From NCBI RefSeq assembly GCF_013416325.1, contig NZ_JACCGK010000009.1:168935-232934 (forward strand): a stretch of DNA of 64,000 nucleotides, given 5' to 3'. A model generated the notes under the pieces. It was not told where the DNA came from and made no database searches. It was given only the letters and a program-made list of their open reading frames with translations. Positions 55,454 to 63,970 of the stretch are shown here, one piece after another. Each line of letters opens with the position of its first letter. The first letter of the stretch is position 1. The position numbers were made by a program, and so were the translations under genes. The stretch comes from Vreelandella sedimenti (GTDB taxonomy: Bacteria; Pseudomonadota; Gammaproteobacteria; Pseudomonadales; Halomonadaceae).

Positions 55454-55548
55454 TGCTCGCCAAACATATGATAACTAGCTTATAGTCGTGCTTAGAAAAA
55501 ATGAGTTTTGTCATACCGCCTTCTTATTAATGTCACGAGGTTAATCGC

Positions 55549-56181
55549 ATGGTTGCGTTGCCACGCCCCGCTGTGACCGCTGTCCGTGTCGTAAGTGTCT
55601 GTTTTTTAGTTACATTGGTCGCTGGCTGTGCAGGTTCAGCGCGACAAAATAATATTCAGGCCCCCGAGAATTATTTCTCAATGGCGTTGCCGGGAATGGG
55701 GGCGAACCCGCAAATGTCCCCGGTTGATCCCATCGATGCGCATTTGCGCAGTTTGCAAGTACCGCCGCCAACAGTGGTTCGCGAGGCGCTGTTGGCGCAA
55801 CACCAGCGCTGGGCAGGAACGCCTTACCGAATTGGCGGCACCTCAGAAAGAGGCATCGACTGTTCGGCCTTGGTTCGCAATGTTTACCGTGACACCTTTA
55901 ATTTAGAGCTTCCGCGCTCTACCCGTGGTCAAGTACACGAGGGACGCCCGATCGACCGCCAAGAGCTGCAGGCGGGCGATCTGGTGTTCTTCCGACCACC
56001 GGGTCGTTATAACCATGTAGGGATCTACGTGGGCGATGGGTATTTTCTCCACGCCTCGACCTCAAAAGGGGTCATTATCTCCAGACTGGATAATAGTTAC
56101 TGGCAGCGCTACTACTGGCAGTCACGTCGTGCGCTGGAGCCAACGCATTTGGCCCAACTGGGCGGCAGCGTTTTCCAGTAG
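55549..56181 (+). CDS. NlpC/P60 (C40) peptidoglycan endopeptidase lipoprotein
   Basis: A 210-residue lipoprotein. The lipobox LVAGC puts the lipidated cysteine at residue 27. The C-terminal papain-like domain has the catalytic C105 in GIDCSALV, H156 in YNHVGIYVG and H168 in FLHASTSKGV, as in MepS/Spr and NlpC, which cleave murein cross-links. GAGGTTAA precedes the ATG. It lies 95 bases after the DUF1266 protein and 27 bases before an MFS gene, and may be cotranscribed with the latter. Confidence 0.93.
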   Translation: MVALPRPAVTAVRVVSVCFLVTLVAGCAGSARQNNIQAPENYFSMALPGMGANPQMSPVDPIDAHLRSLQVPPPTVVREALLAQHQRWAGTPYRIGGTSERGIDCSALVRNVYRDTFNLELPRSTRGQVHEGRPIDRQELQAGDLVFFRPPGRYNHVGIYVGDGYFLHASTSKGVIISRLDNSYWQRYYWQSRRALEPTHLAQLGGSVFQ

Positions 56182-56208
56182 CCAGACCGACCACGTTTTA
56201 GGAACGGC

Positions 56209-57399
56209 ATGATTGAAGCCAAATCGCGCGCCTGGTGGCGCGCCACCTTGGCGCTTTGCCTCGGCTCATTTCTTGTTTTTATCAACTTGTACGCACCACA
56301 GCCGCTGCTGCCGGGGTTAAAGGAGACCTATCAGGTCTCGACCTTAGGTGTCAGCCTGCTCATGTCGGTGTCGACCCTCTCCTTAGCCATTGCGCTGTTG
56401 GTGTTCGGGCCACTCTCGGATGCTATTGGTCGCGAAGGCATAATGCGCATCACTCTGCTGCTTGCAGGCGGCTGTTCTATTGCCTTGGCATTCGCACCCA
56501 CCTTTGAAAGCTTGCTGTTTTTGCGCCTGGTGCAGGGCTTTGTGCTGGGCGGGCTGCCAGCGGTGGCGATCGCCTGGATGGGCGATGAGTTTGAGAAGCC
56601 TGCGTTATTAAGCGCTGTAGGACTCTATATCGGCGCTAATTCACTTGGCGGAATCAGTGGGCGTATCGTCGGTGGCGGCGCCGCTGAAATTGGCGGCCCC
56701 ACGGCGGCATTTTTAGCGGTCGGTATCATGACGTTAATTGGCTGTGGAGTGTTTTGGCGCCTGTTGCCCAATAGCCGCGCCTTTACTCCCCAACGCTTTG
56801 AGCTGCGCAAAGCGGCAAGCGATTTAGTCAATCATTTGCGTAACCCGGTGCTGCTCGCCGCTTACTGCCTGGGGGGTATCAACTTCCTGATTTTTATCAA
56901 TCAATACAGCTATATCACCTTTCGGTTGGCGGCAGCGCCGTATCAATTAGCCGCCAGTGGTCTGGGGCTGATTTTTTTGACCTATCTCGGCGGCACCTTC
57001 GGTTCGATGATTTCCGGGCGTTTGGCTGGACGGTTTTCTCCTGCGGCATGCATGATGGTGGGGGGCGTGATTTTAATGCTGGGGACAACGATTACCTTAG
57101 CGGATTCGCTGCTGCTGATTATCGTTGGTTTAACCGTTAATGCCTTTGGCTTTTTCCTGGCTCATTCGTTGGCCTCCAGCTGGGTAGGGCGCTATGCCCA
57201 GGGCGCGCGGGGCAGCGCTTCGGCGCTCTACCTAGTGTTTTACTATGTGGGAGCCAGTTTGGGCGGCTTCTGGCTGGAGCCGTTCTGGCGCTGGGCCGGT
57301 TGGTTGGGCGTGAGCGTCGGTTCGTGGCTACTGCTGAGTATCACGCTGCTAATTGCTTCCGGACTATGGCGCTTTGAGCGTCGCCAAGCGGTTGGCTAA
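56209..57399 (+). CDS. MFS transporter (YnfM-like)
   Basis: A 396-residue major-facilitator protein with about twelve hydrophobic helices. The start LYAPQPLLPGLKETYQVS and the loop 2-3 motif GPLSDAIGREGIMRITL are typical of the YnfM/arabinose-efflux-like group of drug/H+ antiporters. TAGGAACGGC precedes the ATG. It converges on the nik operon, with a palindromic repeat between them. Substrate unknown. Confidence 0.9.
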   Translation: MIEAKSRAWWRATLALCLGSFLVFINLYAPQPLLPGLKETYQVSTLGVSLLMSVSTLSLAIALLVFGPLSDAIGREGIMRITLLLAGGCSIALAFAPTFESLLFLRLVQGFVLGGLPAVAIAWMGDEFEKPALLSAVGLYIGANSLGGISGRIVGGGAAEIGGPTAAFLAVGIMTLIGCGVFWRLLPNSRAFTPQRFELRKAASDLVNHLRNPVLLAAYCLGGINFLIFINQYSYITFRLAAAPYQLAASGLGLIFLTYLGGTFGSMISGRLAGRFSPAACMMVGGVILMLGTTITLADSLLLIIVGLTVNAFGFFLAHSLASSWVGRYAQGARGSASALYLVFYYVGASLGGFWLEPFWRWAGWLGVSVGSWLLLSITLLIASGLWRFERRQAVG

Positions 57400-57443
57400 C
57401 CTTCACCAGTTGCACGCATTGATGCCGAGCGCAGGTTTCCGCA

Positions 57444-57565
57444 AGGGCGCTGTGACCCCCCTCCCTGGGCGCTACTTTCGACATCTGACCGCCAGGGATG
57501 GCGGAAATGCCGGAATGGTCGGGAACATTTTTTCCGGCCATGTCGAAAGACCCTCGCTTCAACCT
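57444..57565. repeat. Dispersed palindromic repeat, family B copy 2 (rearranged)
   Basis: GGGCGCTGTGA, CCCTGGGCGCTACTTTCG and CGAAAGACCC match the reverse complement of the family B copy at 45677-45775. Inside the match, nested inverted repeats are inserted: CGACAT (57479-57484) with ATGTCG (57540-57545), enclosing CCGCCAGGGATGGCGG and CCGGAATG...TTCCGG. It lies between the convergent MFS and nikE genes. Confidence 0.65.
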
Positions 57566-57578
57566 GCCCTGGCATCAA

Positions 57579-58193
57579 CTACCATGGCTTCAGCTGCCCT
57601 TCGCTTAAGTGCAAGCGCTGTGGGCAAAGCCGTTCCAGTAGGGCGGTGTCGTGGCTAATCACCAGCACGCCAAGCTGGCGTTGTTCGGCCTCTCGTTTTA
57701 ATGCCTGCCAAAGCTCAACCTGGGTAATGGGGTCGAGCATGGTGGAGATCTCATCGGCGACGAGAAAGCGTACTCCCGGCGCGAGCGCCCGCAACACGCA
57801 TACCCGCTGCAGCTCTCCCCCTGATAACGATTGAGGGAAGCGCGTCAGCCATTTTGCTTTCACGCCAAACGCTTGGCACTGTGCGTCAGAAGGCGTCCAG
57901 GCTTCACGCAGTATCTTACCTACCCGCCAGCGTGGATTCACCGCGAGCTCCGGCGATTGCGGTAGCCACTGCACGGGCTGCACACCGCTTTTCGGTAACG
58001 CCTCGCCATCCAGGGTGACATCACCTGCCTGGGGTGCTAAGTAGCCCGCCAGCAGTTGGCCTAGCGTCGATTTACCCGCCCCCGAGTCGCCGCTTAATCC
58101 TAGCCACTGACCCGCGCACAGCGTTAGCGAAATGTTCTGAAGTAGCGGTACCTTGGGGGCAAAGTGAAAACTCAACTGGCGTGCTTTAAGCAA
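57579..58193 (-). CDS. nikE: nickel ABC transporter ATPase
   Basis: The 204-residue second ATPase of the nickel importer. Walker A is GDSGAGKST, the signature is LSGGELQRVCVLRAL and Walker B VRFLVADEISTMLD, with the switch ISHD. The start is a TTG at 58193: CAGGAGG in the end of nikD is spaced six bases from it and the protein then begins LKARQLSFHF, as expected for the fold. It overlaps nikD by 8 bases. It is shorter than E. coli NikE (about 268 residues), mainly at the C-terminus. Confidence 0.85.
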   Translation of the reverse strand: MLKARQLSFHFAPKVPLLQNISLTLCAGQWLGLSGDSGAGKSTLGQLLAGYLAPQAGDVTLDGEALPKSGVQPVQWLPQSPELAVNPRWRVGKILREAWTPSDAQCQAFGVKAKWLTRFPQSLSGGELQRVCVLRALAPGVRFLVADEISTMLDPITQVELWQALKREAEQRQLGVLVISHDTALLERLCPQRLHLSEGQLKPW

Positions 58194-59010
58194 CGTGCGC
58201 CTCCTGTTCAACCCTGCGGGTGGTGGTCGCTGCAAAAGCATTGTCCGGCAGCGCCAGCCACAATGCCTGTGAATATGCGCTGAGAAGCATAGATCCGGTG
58301 CCTTGAAAAGCGCAGGAGGGCGCAGTTTCGACCCGCTTGCCGTCACGCATAATGGTGACGTGGTCGGCGATTGGCAGCGCATGGCGCAGATCGTGGGTAA
58401 TCAGAATCACGCTTTTGCCCTGGTCGGCCAGTTCGCGCAGCGCATCCAGCACCCGCCGACGCTGGTGAGGATCAAGGCCTACGCTGGGTTCATCGGCAAT
58501 CACCAGCTTGGCCTGGCTGACGTGGGCCATGGCCGTCAACACGCGCCGGGCCATGCCGCCGGATAGCTCATGGGCATAGGCCTGCTGTGCGCGGGCGTCT
58601 AGCTGATAGTGATCAAGGGCTTGTTGGGAGGCGTGCCAAGCATGTGCTGATGGCTGGCCTGCGCGCAGGGCCGCCCAGGTCACCTGGCGCTGAGTACGCA
58701 CGAGCGGATCTAAGGCGCTTAGTGATTGGGGTATCAGCGCCAGCTCCCGGCCGCGAAGCTGGCGTTGGCGTGACGCGTTAAGCGGTTTGCCTTGATAGTA
58801 AAGCTGGCCGTTTAAGCGTGCAGGTGTTGGAAGTAAATCCATAATGGCATAAGCCAATAGGCTTTTTCCAGCACCGGAGGCGCCCACCACCGCATGAACC
58901 TCGCCAGGGAAAACCGTTAGTGAAAATTCATCCAGGCAGGTGGCCCAGTCGCGCTTCCACCAGGAGGTATACAGAGGTAGCTGTAGCGATAATTGATCAA
59001 TCGTTAACAC
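58186..59010 (-). CDS. nikD: nickel ABC transporter ATPase
   Basis: A 274-residue ATPase of the Opp/Nik type. Walker A is GASGAGKS, the signature LSGGMARRVLTAMA, Walker B KLVIADEPSVGLD and the switch ITHD. The start is a GTG at 59010, preceded by GGGAGG at six bases; a longer frame to 59058 lacks a ribosome site. Fourth gene of nikABCDE, overlapping nikE. Confidence 0.87.
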   Translation of the reverse strand: MLTIDQLSLQLPLYTSWWKRDWATCLDEFSLTVFPGEVHAVVGASGAGKSLLAYAIMDLLPTPARLNGQLYYQGKPLNASRQRQLRGRELALIPQSLSALDPLVRTQRQVTWAALRAGQPSAHAWHASQQALDHYQLDARAQQAYAHELSGGMARRVLTAMAHVSQAKLVIADEPSVGLDPHQRRRVLDALRELADQGKSVILITHDLRHALPIADHVTIMRDGKRVETAPSCAFQGTGSMLLSAYSQALWLALPDNAFAATTTRRVEQEAHVA

Positions 59011-59075
59011 GGCAGACCTCCCATCAATAGTTTTATAGCCAGTGGTTTTTACAGCCAATGGTTTTCTGAAAAGTG

Positions 59076-59876
59076 CTAAAGCGCACGGCGTAGGTGACTT
59101 GAGAGGCGCTCAAAACCCAGCACCATCAGTAACAGCCCCAAGCCGGGAAATATCCCCAGCCACCAGTAACCGCCGCTTAAGTAGCGCATGGCGTCGGCCA
59201 GTAACACGCCAATAGCGGGCTGGCTGGGGCTTAAGCCAAAGCCCAAAAAGGTCAGTGCGGCCTCGTGAAGAATGGCGTGGGGAAACAGCAGTAACGCGCC
59301 AACCAGGCAATGCGGAATAAGATGGGGGAGCAGGTGGCCGTGGAGCACAAACCAGCGCGATTTACCTAGAGCACGGGAGATGCGCACATAGGGCGCCTGC
59401 CGTAACTGCCATAGCTCGGCGCGCAGCACCCGGGCTAGGCTTGGCCAGTGGGTCACCGCAACAGCAATAATCACTGCCTGGGTACCGCCACCTAAGGCAA
59501 AAGCGATCAGCATTAATAAAATCAAATGAGGCACGCTAAGCAGCGTATCAATCAGCAAACTAACCAGCGCATCCAGCCGCGCTGACAGCGTGGCTATTGC
59601 TGCCAGGCTTAATGCAATCAGCGTGCTCAGTAGCGCTGCCAAGCAGCCTACCCAGAAGCTTAGCGCTAGCCCCGCAAGGGTACGCGCCCAGAGCTCCCTG
59701 CCCAGCGCGTCTGTGCCCAGCCAGTGTTCAACGCTAGGCGGGGCCAGGCGGGCATCAAACTGCATCTGTTGCGGTGAATCACCTAGCAGCCACTGGCTAG
59801 CGACTAGCCCCATGACCAGCAGGGCGGTGACTCCCAGGCTGAAGGCGGCACGAAGGCGCGGTTGAGCCTGACTCAT
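59076..59876 (-). CDS. nikC: nickel ABC transporter permease
   Basis: A 266-residue DppC-type permease with five or six helices. The conserved start PPSVEHWLGTDALGRELWART and the EAA-type loop RVLRAELWQLRQAPYVRISRALG are present. It overlaps nikB by 4 bases (ATGA). Nickel specificity is taken from the NikR operator upstream of the operon. Confidence 0.9.
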   Translation of the reverse strand: MSQAQPRLRAAFSLGVTALLVMGLVASQWLLGDSPQQMQFDARLAPPSVEHWLGTDALGRELWARTLAGLALSFWVGCLAALLSTLIALSLAAIATLSARLDALVSLLIDTLLSVPHLILLMLIAFALGGGTQAVIIAVAVTHWPSLARVLRAELWQLRQAPYVRISRALGKSRWFVLHGHLLPHLIPHCLVGALLLFPHAILHEAALTFLGFGLSPSQPAIGVLLADAMRYLSGGYWWLGIFPGLGLLLMVLGFERLSSHLRRAL

Positions 59877-60865
59877 AAACCACCTGGCTGGATGCGTGGG
59901 TCAATAACGGTGTAGAGGCTATCGGCGATCATATTGCCAACGCTGACAAACAGAGCGGTAAATAGCGCAATGCCCAGCAGCAGGGGGACGTCACTGCGCA
60001 GGCCCGCTGCCACTGTGGCTTGACCTAAGCCGGGGTAGGCAAATACCTGCTCGATTAAAATGGAGCCGCCAAACAGTTCGCCCAGCGAGGCAAACGCTAG
60101 CGTAATCGCCGGTACACTGGCGTGGCGAAGACCGTGGCGCCAAGCCACATCAAGACGGCTGGCACCCTGAGAAAAGGCGTGAGTAGCAACGTCTGAGCGC
60201 ATTAGCTCAAGCATGCGGGTGCGGGTGTGCAGGGTGATACTGGCGATGCCCAGCAGTGCCAGGGTCGCCACTGGCAGCAGTAAATGGTGCAACCGCGTGG
60301 CGAGGGTGACTTCCTGGTTTAACGCCCCGGCGGGGCCTGCGCAGCAGGTGGGTGTCCACCCCAGGGTTACCGAAAATAGTAGCACCGCAAGTAACGCCAG
60401 CCAAAAGGCGGGCGTGGAGGCGGTAATAAAGGCATAGGTGCTGATGATGTTATCCAGCTTGGAGCCCTCTTTGGCACCCGCCATAACACCGAGGCTAAAC
60501 CCCACCAGCGCAGAGAGCAGCCAGGCACTGCCGAGTAGCGCAATGGAGCGTTGAAAACGCTGAGCGATTACCTCACTAACCGGCTGGTTATACACGTGGC
60601 TCCAGCCTAAATCACCACTGACTAACTGGCGCAGCCAGTGGCCAAACTGAACGACAGCTGACTCATCAAACCCCCAGCGCTGGGCAATCAATGCACGCTG
60701 CTCTGGGCTCACTTGGGCCATTTGCGGGCCTAGGTAGGCATCAATGGGGTCAACGGGAGATGCCATCATAAGCCCATACGACACCAGGGCCACGCAGATT
60801 AATACCAGCGCTAGGCGAGCCACGCGCTTGGCGATAGGCGCAATTAGTCGCACGTCCAGCGCCAC
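59873..60865 (-). CDS. nikB: nickel ABC transporter permease
   Basis: A 330-residue DppB-type permease with a first helix at about 13-32 and the typical MASPVDPIDAYLGPQMAQVSPEQRALIAQRWGFD-like periplasmic segment, followed by the EAA loop THAFSQGASRLDVAWRHGLRHA. It starts with GTG at 60865 inside the end of nikA (22-base overlap); a second GTG at 60853 is possible, and the ribosome site does not decide. Coupled to nikC downstream. Confidence 0.9.
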   Translation of the reverse strand: MALDVRLIAPIAKRVARLALVLICVALVSYGLMMASPVDPIDAYLGPQMAQVSPEQRALIAQRWGFDESAVVQFGHWLRQLVSGDLGWSHVYNQPVSEVIAQRFQRSIALLGSAWLLSALVGFSLGVMAGAKEGSKLDNIISTYAFITASTPAFWLALLAVLLFSVTLGWTPTCCAGPAGALNQEVTLATRLHHLLLPVATLALLGIASITLHTRTRMLELMRSDVATHAFSQGASRLDVAWRHGLRHASVPAITLAFASLGELFGGSILIEQVFAYPGLGQATVAAGLRSDVPLLLGIALFTALFVSVGNMIADSLYTVIDPRIQPGGL

Positions 60866-62433
60866 TCAAGCAGGTTGGTGGTGATCGGCCAGCCGTGGCC
60901 ATGAGGCGCTAAGCTCAGATCGCCGACATCTAAGCAGGTATCGGTAAAATAGACATGCTCAAGATTGACCAGCCAGGCCCAGCTACTATCGCCGCGTACT
61001 CCGTAGCCGGTGGTGCCGTCCCACTGCGCTGCCTGCCACTCGCGGTTGGCTTGTTCAAGGCCAGACGCTGCCTGGGCGGCGTCCAAGTGGGCATCCACCG
61101 CTGGATTAGCGTAGAAACCGCTGTTGTAGAAGCCGTTGCCCGCATGCTGACTGTGGAAGAGGTAGTAAACTTCCTGGGGGCTATGGCTGCCAAAACCGAA
61201 CATAATGGCATCCTGGTGCAGTGCTTCGCGCTGGATTTCGTCCCAGTGACGGCCGGTGGGCTGTATCTCAATTCCCAGTGGACGCACCATCTCGGCACTG
61301 ACTTCCGCAAGTAGCTGTCGGGTGGTATCGCTGGAAGGGTAGGTGAGTCGAAAGCTAGCGGGCAACCCATCTTTATAGCGCAGGCCATCATCGCGTAGCT
61401 GCCAACCTGCGGCGTCGAGTATCTCTTCCGCCTGGTCAAGGTCGGGAGCGGCAAAGCGCTCATCGCTATTGCTCCAGGGAAGGCCGTCCGCCGGGCCAAA
61501 GGCGGGGCGCCCATAGCCGTGAAGCGCCACCTCTACCAGCGTATCGCGGTCAAGGGCAAGGTTAATTGCCCGACGGACAGCAATATCAGCGGTCACGTCG
61601 TTGCCAATCGGTGCGCCGGAGCCGGCGTGTTCGCCATTGGCAGACTGCATGGGGAAAAGAATGCCGCGATTATCGACACTCTCCATAATGACACGCTGCA
61701 TATGTGCTGGCACATTGGCCGCCAGTGCAGGGGGAACCGAGGCGACATCCACTTGGCCGGCATGGGCGGCACTTAGCGTGGCGTCTTCACCGGTAAAGAG
61801 AAATACCAGCCGTTCAAAAGCAGGCGTAGGGCCGTAGAAGTAAGGGTTACGCTCAACAATTAGCTGCTCTCCTTCCTGCCACTCTACCAACTGATAGGGC
61901 CCAGACCCCAGGGGATGACGACCATACTGATCACTGTAGCCGTTATCACGCTCGGCGCGGGGCACAATGCCCAGCGTCAACAGTTGATCAATAAAGGTAA
62001 TGCGCGGGGCCTTCAGGCGGAGCGAAACAGTGTGCTTATCAAGTGCGGTTGCTTCAGCCAGGGCGCTAAGATCCGCCCGCCCGCCTGCCCGGGCCGCCGC
62101 ATTAAAAGTATAAGCCACATCTTCAGCGGTCAGCGGCGTGCCGTCGGCAAAGCGGGCGTCCTCGCGGAGTGTGAGTGTCCAGGTCATGCGGTCTTCAGAA
62201 AGCCACCACTCAGTGGCCAGCTCTGGCTGCGGCGCAAGATCCTTGCCCCGTGAGAGTAGCGTCGACTGAAACAGTGGATTGCCATACTGCCCCCAGCCCA
62301 ACAGTGGGTCGAAACCCTGCTCGGGTTCGCCGCCAATGGCAAGTACCAGCTGTTCTTTTGCTTGCACAGTGGTGGCTACGACTAAACAACTTAGCGCAAT
62401 ACCCAGTAAGATAGGCCGAGTTGGTTTAGTCAT
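60844..62433 (-). CDS. nikA: nickel/peptide-type ABC transporter substrate-binding protein
   Basis: A 529-residue family 5 (DppA/NikA-type) periplasmic binding protein. The signal peptide MTKPTRPILLGIALSCLVVATTVQA ends in VQA. Typical segments are WTLTLREDARFADGTPLTAEDVAYTFNAA and HPLGSGPYQLVEWQEGE. AAGGATAAAG precedes the ATG. It is first in the operon and is controlled by a NikR operator 31 bases upstream. Nickel (or a nickel-chelate) is the likely ligand; the assignment rests on the operator, since family 5 proteins also bind peptides and other metals. Confidence 0.9.
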   Translation of the reverse strand: MTKPTRPILLGIALSCLVVATTVQAKEQLVLAIGGEPEQGFDPLLGWGQYGNPLFQSTLLSRGKDLAPQPELATEWWLSEDRMTWTLTLREDARFADGTPLTAEDVAYTFNAAARAGGRADLSALAEATALDKHTVSLRLKAPRITFIDQLLTLGIVPRAERDNGYSDQYGRHPLGSGPYQLVEWQEGEQLIVERNPYFYGPTPAFERLVFLFTGEDATLSAAHAGQVDVASVPPALAANVPAHMQRVIMESVDNRGILFPMQSANGEHAGSGAPIGNDVTADIAVRRAINLALDRDTLVEVALHGYGRPAFGPADGLPWSNSDERFAAPDLDQAEEILDAAGWQLRDDGLRYKDGLPASFRLTYPSSDTTRQLLAEVSAEMVRPLGIEIQPTGRHWDEIQREALHQDAIMFGFGSHSPQEVYYLFHSQHAGNGFYNSGFYANPAVDAHLDAAQAASGLEQANREWQAAQWDGTTGYGVRGDSSWAWLVNLEHVYFTDTCLDVGDLSLAPHGHGWPITTNLLEWRWTCD

Positions 62434-62464
62434 CGCTTTATCCTTTATGCTGTTAGCGTCACTA

Positions 62465-62492
62465 GTATGATGTTTTTACAATAACATCATAC
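62465..62492. promoter_or_regulatory. NikR operator
   Basis: GTATGA (62465-62470) and TCATAC (62487-62492) are separated by exactly 16 bases, identical to the established E. coli NikR recognition sequence. It lies between divergent nikA and nikR, so nickel-bound NikR should repress nikABCDE and perhaps itself. Confidence 0.93.
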
Positions 62493-62540
62493 TACCGGTG
62501 GTGGCAGCGCATGAAAAGTTAATCAGTACAGGGGGCGTGA

Positions 62541-62954
62541 ATGCAGCGTGTAACGGTAACGCTTGATGAGGAGCTGGTGGCAGAAGTGGATGCATTGATG
62601 CGCGAGCGCGGCTATCAAAACCGCTCAGAGGCGATTCGCGATTTGACCCGCAGTGGCTTAAAACAGGCGAGAGAAGAGGCTGCACCTGACTCGCCCTGCA
62701 TGGGCGCGCTGGTGTATGTTTATGATCATGCCGCTCGGGAGCTGTCCAAGCGCTTAACACGCCACTCACATGACCATCATGACCTGACGCTTTCGACTCT
62801 GCATGTACATATCAATCAGGACAGTTGCCTGGAAGTGGCGCTGCTCAAAGGTCAGGGGCGGGCGCTCAAACAATTTGCTGCTGAAGTCTCTTCGTCGCGC
62901 AGTGTGCGTCATGGGCAGTTAGTGCTGATACCTGACGAGGAACCTACTTTTTAA
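62541..62954 (+). CDS. nikR: nickel-responsive regulator NikR
   Basis: A 137-residue RHH-ACT repressor. The N-terminal ribbon-helix-helix is QRVTVTLDEELVAEVDALM with GYQNRSEAIRDLTR. The nickel site is complete: H77, H88 and H90 (LHVH) and C96, equivalent to H76, H87, H89 and C95 of E. coli NikR. AGGGGGCG precedes the ATG. It is divergent from nikABCDE with the operator between them, and ends in a terminator facing the slyD-like gene. Confidence 0.97.
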   Translation: MQRVTVTLDEELVAEVDALMRERGYQNRSEAIRDLTRSGLKQAREEAAPDSPCMGALVYVYDHAARELSKRLTRHSHDHHDLTLSTLHVHINQDSCLEVALLKGQGRALKQFAAEVSSSRSVRHGQLVLIPDEEPTF

Positions 62955-62958
62955 GCAT

Positions 62959-62991
62959 AAAAAAGGGCAACCCGATGGGGTCGCCCTTTTT
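62959..62991. terminator. Bidirectional terminator between nikR and the slyD-like gene
   Basis: AAAAAGGGC and GCCCTTTTT flank an imperfect stem (62959-62991), with A and T runs on both sides between two convergent genes. Confidence 0.85.
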
Positions 62992-63011
62992 GCAGCGGTT
63001 ACGCGAGCGTC

Positions 63012-63494
63012 TTAGTGCTCAACGCCGCCTTCGCCGTGCACGTGGCCGTGCTCAACTTCTTCAGCGCTAGCTTCTCGTACTTCAGCGATCTCAACATCAA
63101 AGTTGAGCTGCTGGCCAGCTAGCGGGTGGTTGCCATCGACAACGACCGTATCACCTTCGACTTTCTTGACGGTCACCATCAGAGGACCGCCTTGAGTCTG
63201 GGCTTGGAACTGCATGCCCGGCTCAATGCTTTCAACGCCCTGGAACGCATCGCGGGGTACTTCTTGCATCAGCTGCTCTTGCAGCTCGCCGTAACCTTCT
63301 TCAGGAGAGACGCTAACATTCAGCTTTTCGCCCGCCGCACGACCTTCAAGCTCTTTCTCAAGACCCGGAATGATGTTGCCGGCGCCGTGGAGGTAGGTAA
63401 GCGGCTCACGGCCTTCGGAACTGTCTAGCACTTCACCTGCATCGTTGGTCAGAGTGTAGTGAAACGCGACAACCGAGTTTTGCGCAATTTGCAT
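63012..63494 (-). CDS. FKBP-type peptidyl-prolyl isomerase, SlyD family
   Basis: A 160-residue prolyl isomerase/chaperone. The FKBP core (VVAFHYTLTNDAGEVLDSS, YLHGAGNIIPGLEKELEG) with an inserted IF chaperone domain (about 70-130) matches SlyD. The tail (EEVEHGHVHGEGGVEH) carries four histidines but is much shorter than the E. coli His-rich tail and lacks cysteines. SlyD delivers nickel in E. coli, so its position next to nikR is suggestive. The ATG at 63494 has AAGG upstream; an 8-residue extension is unlikely. Confidence 0.92.
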   Translation of the reverse strand: MQIAQNSVVAFHYTLTNDAGEVLDSSEGREPLTYLHGAGNIIPGLEKELEGRAAGEKLNVSVSPEEGYGELQEQLMQEVPRDAFQGVESIEPGMQFQAQTQGGPLMVTVKKVEGDTVVVDGNHPLAGQQLNFDVEIAEVREASAEEVEHGHVHGEGGVEH

Positions 63495-63670
63495 GGAATA
63501 ACCTTTCGGTGAGTGCATGTCCCAATATGGTAACGCGTGTGCGCTGGCTTGTCAGGGGGTAGCGACGCTTTTTCCTACTCATCACTTTTGGCGGTATTGC
63601 GCGGCAAGGTGACCAGGGATACCCTACGACCATCACTTTTTCCTTTGCCCTATCACTTTTGGAGCATGCA

Positions 63671-63952
63671 ATGACGATCTTGATTATTTGGCTTATCGCA
63701 TTTTGCCTGATTGCTTATTTTTCCTATCAGCGCTGGAACAGCGGCGTCAGCCAGGGGTTGGATAAGGTGTTGCCAAGCTTTTTGAAAAGTCATGGCGACA
63801 ATCGCTATCTATGGGTGATTACACTGGCAGTGTTGGGGGCCACCACCTTGGTTCAACCGGTTGAAATGCTGTTGGTCGTCATCCTGCTTGCCCTGATTGG
63901 CTGGGCAATCATGGCACTGGCTAAATGGGCTGGGAATAAAACCCACCACTAA
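63671..63952 (+). CDS. small membrane protein, unknown function
   Basis: A 93-residue protein with an N-terminal helix (TILIIWLIAFCLIAYFSYQRW) and a long hydrophobic C-terminal region (about 44-83) that could form two helices. GGAG at 63661-63664 fits the ATG at 63671, which is chosen over an upstream TTG. No family recognised. A terminator-like palindrome follows. Confidence 0.7.
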   Translation: MTILIIWLIAFCLIAYFSYQRWNSGVSQGLDKVLPSFLKSHGDNRYLWVITLAVLGATTLVQPVEMLLVVILLALIGWAIMALAKWAGNKTHH

Positions 63953-63970
63953 TCTGTTCGCGATAAAATA

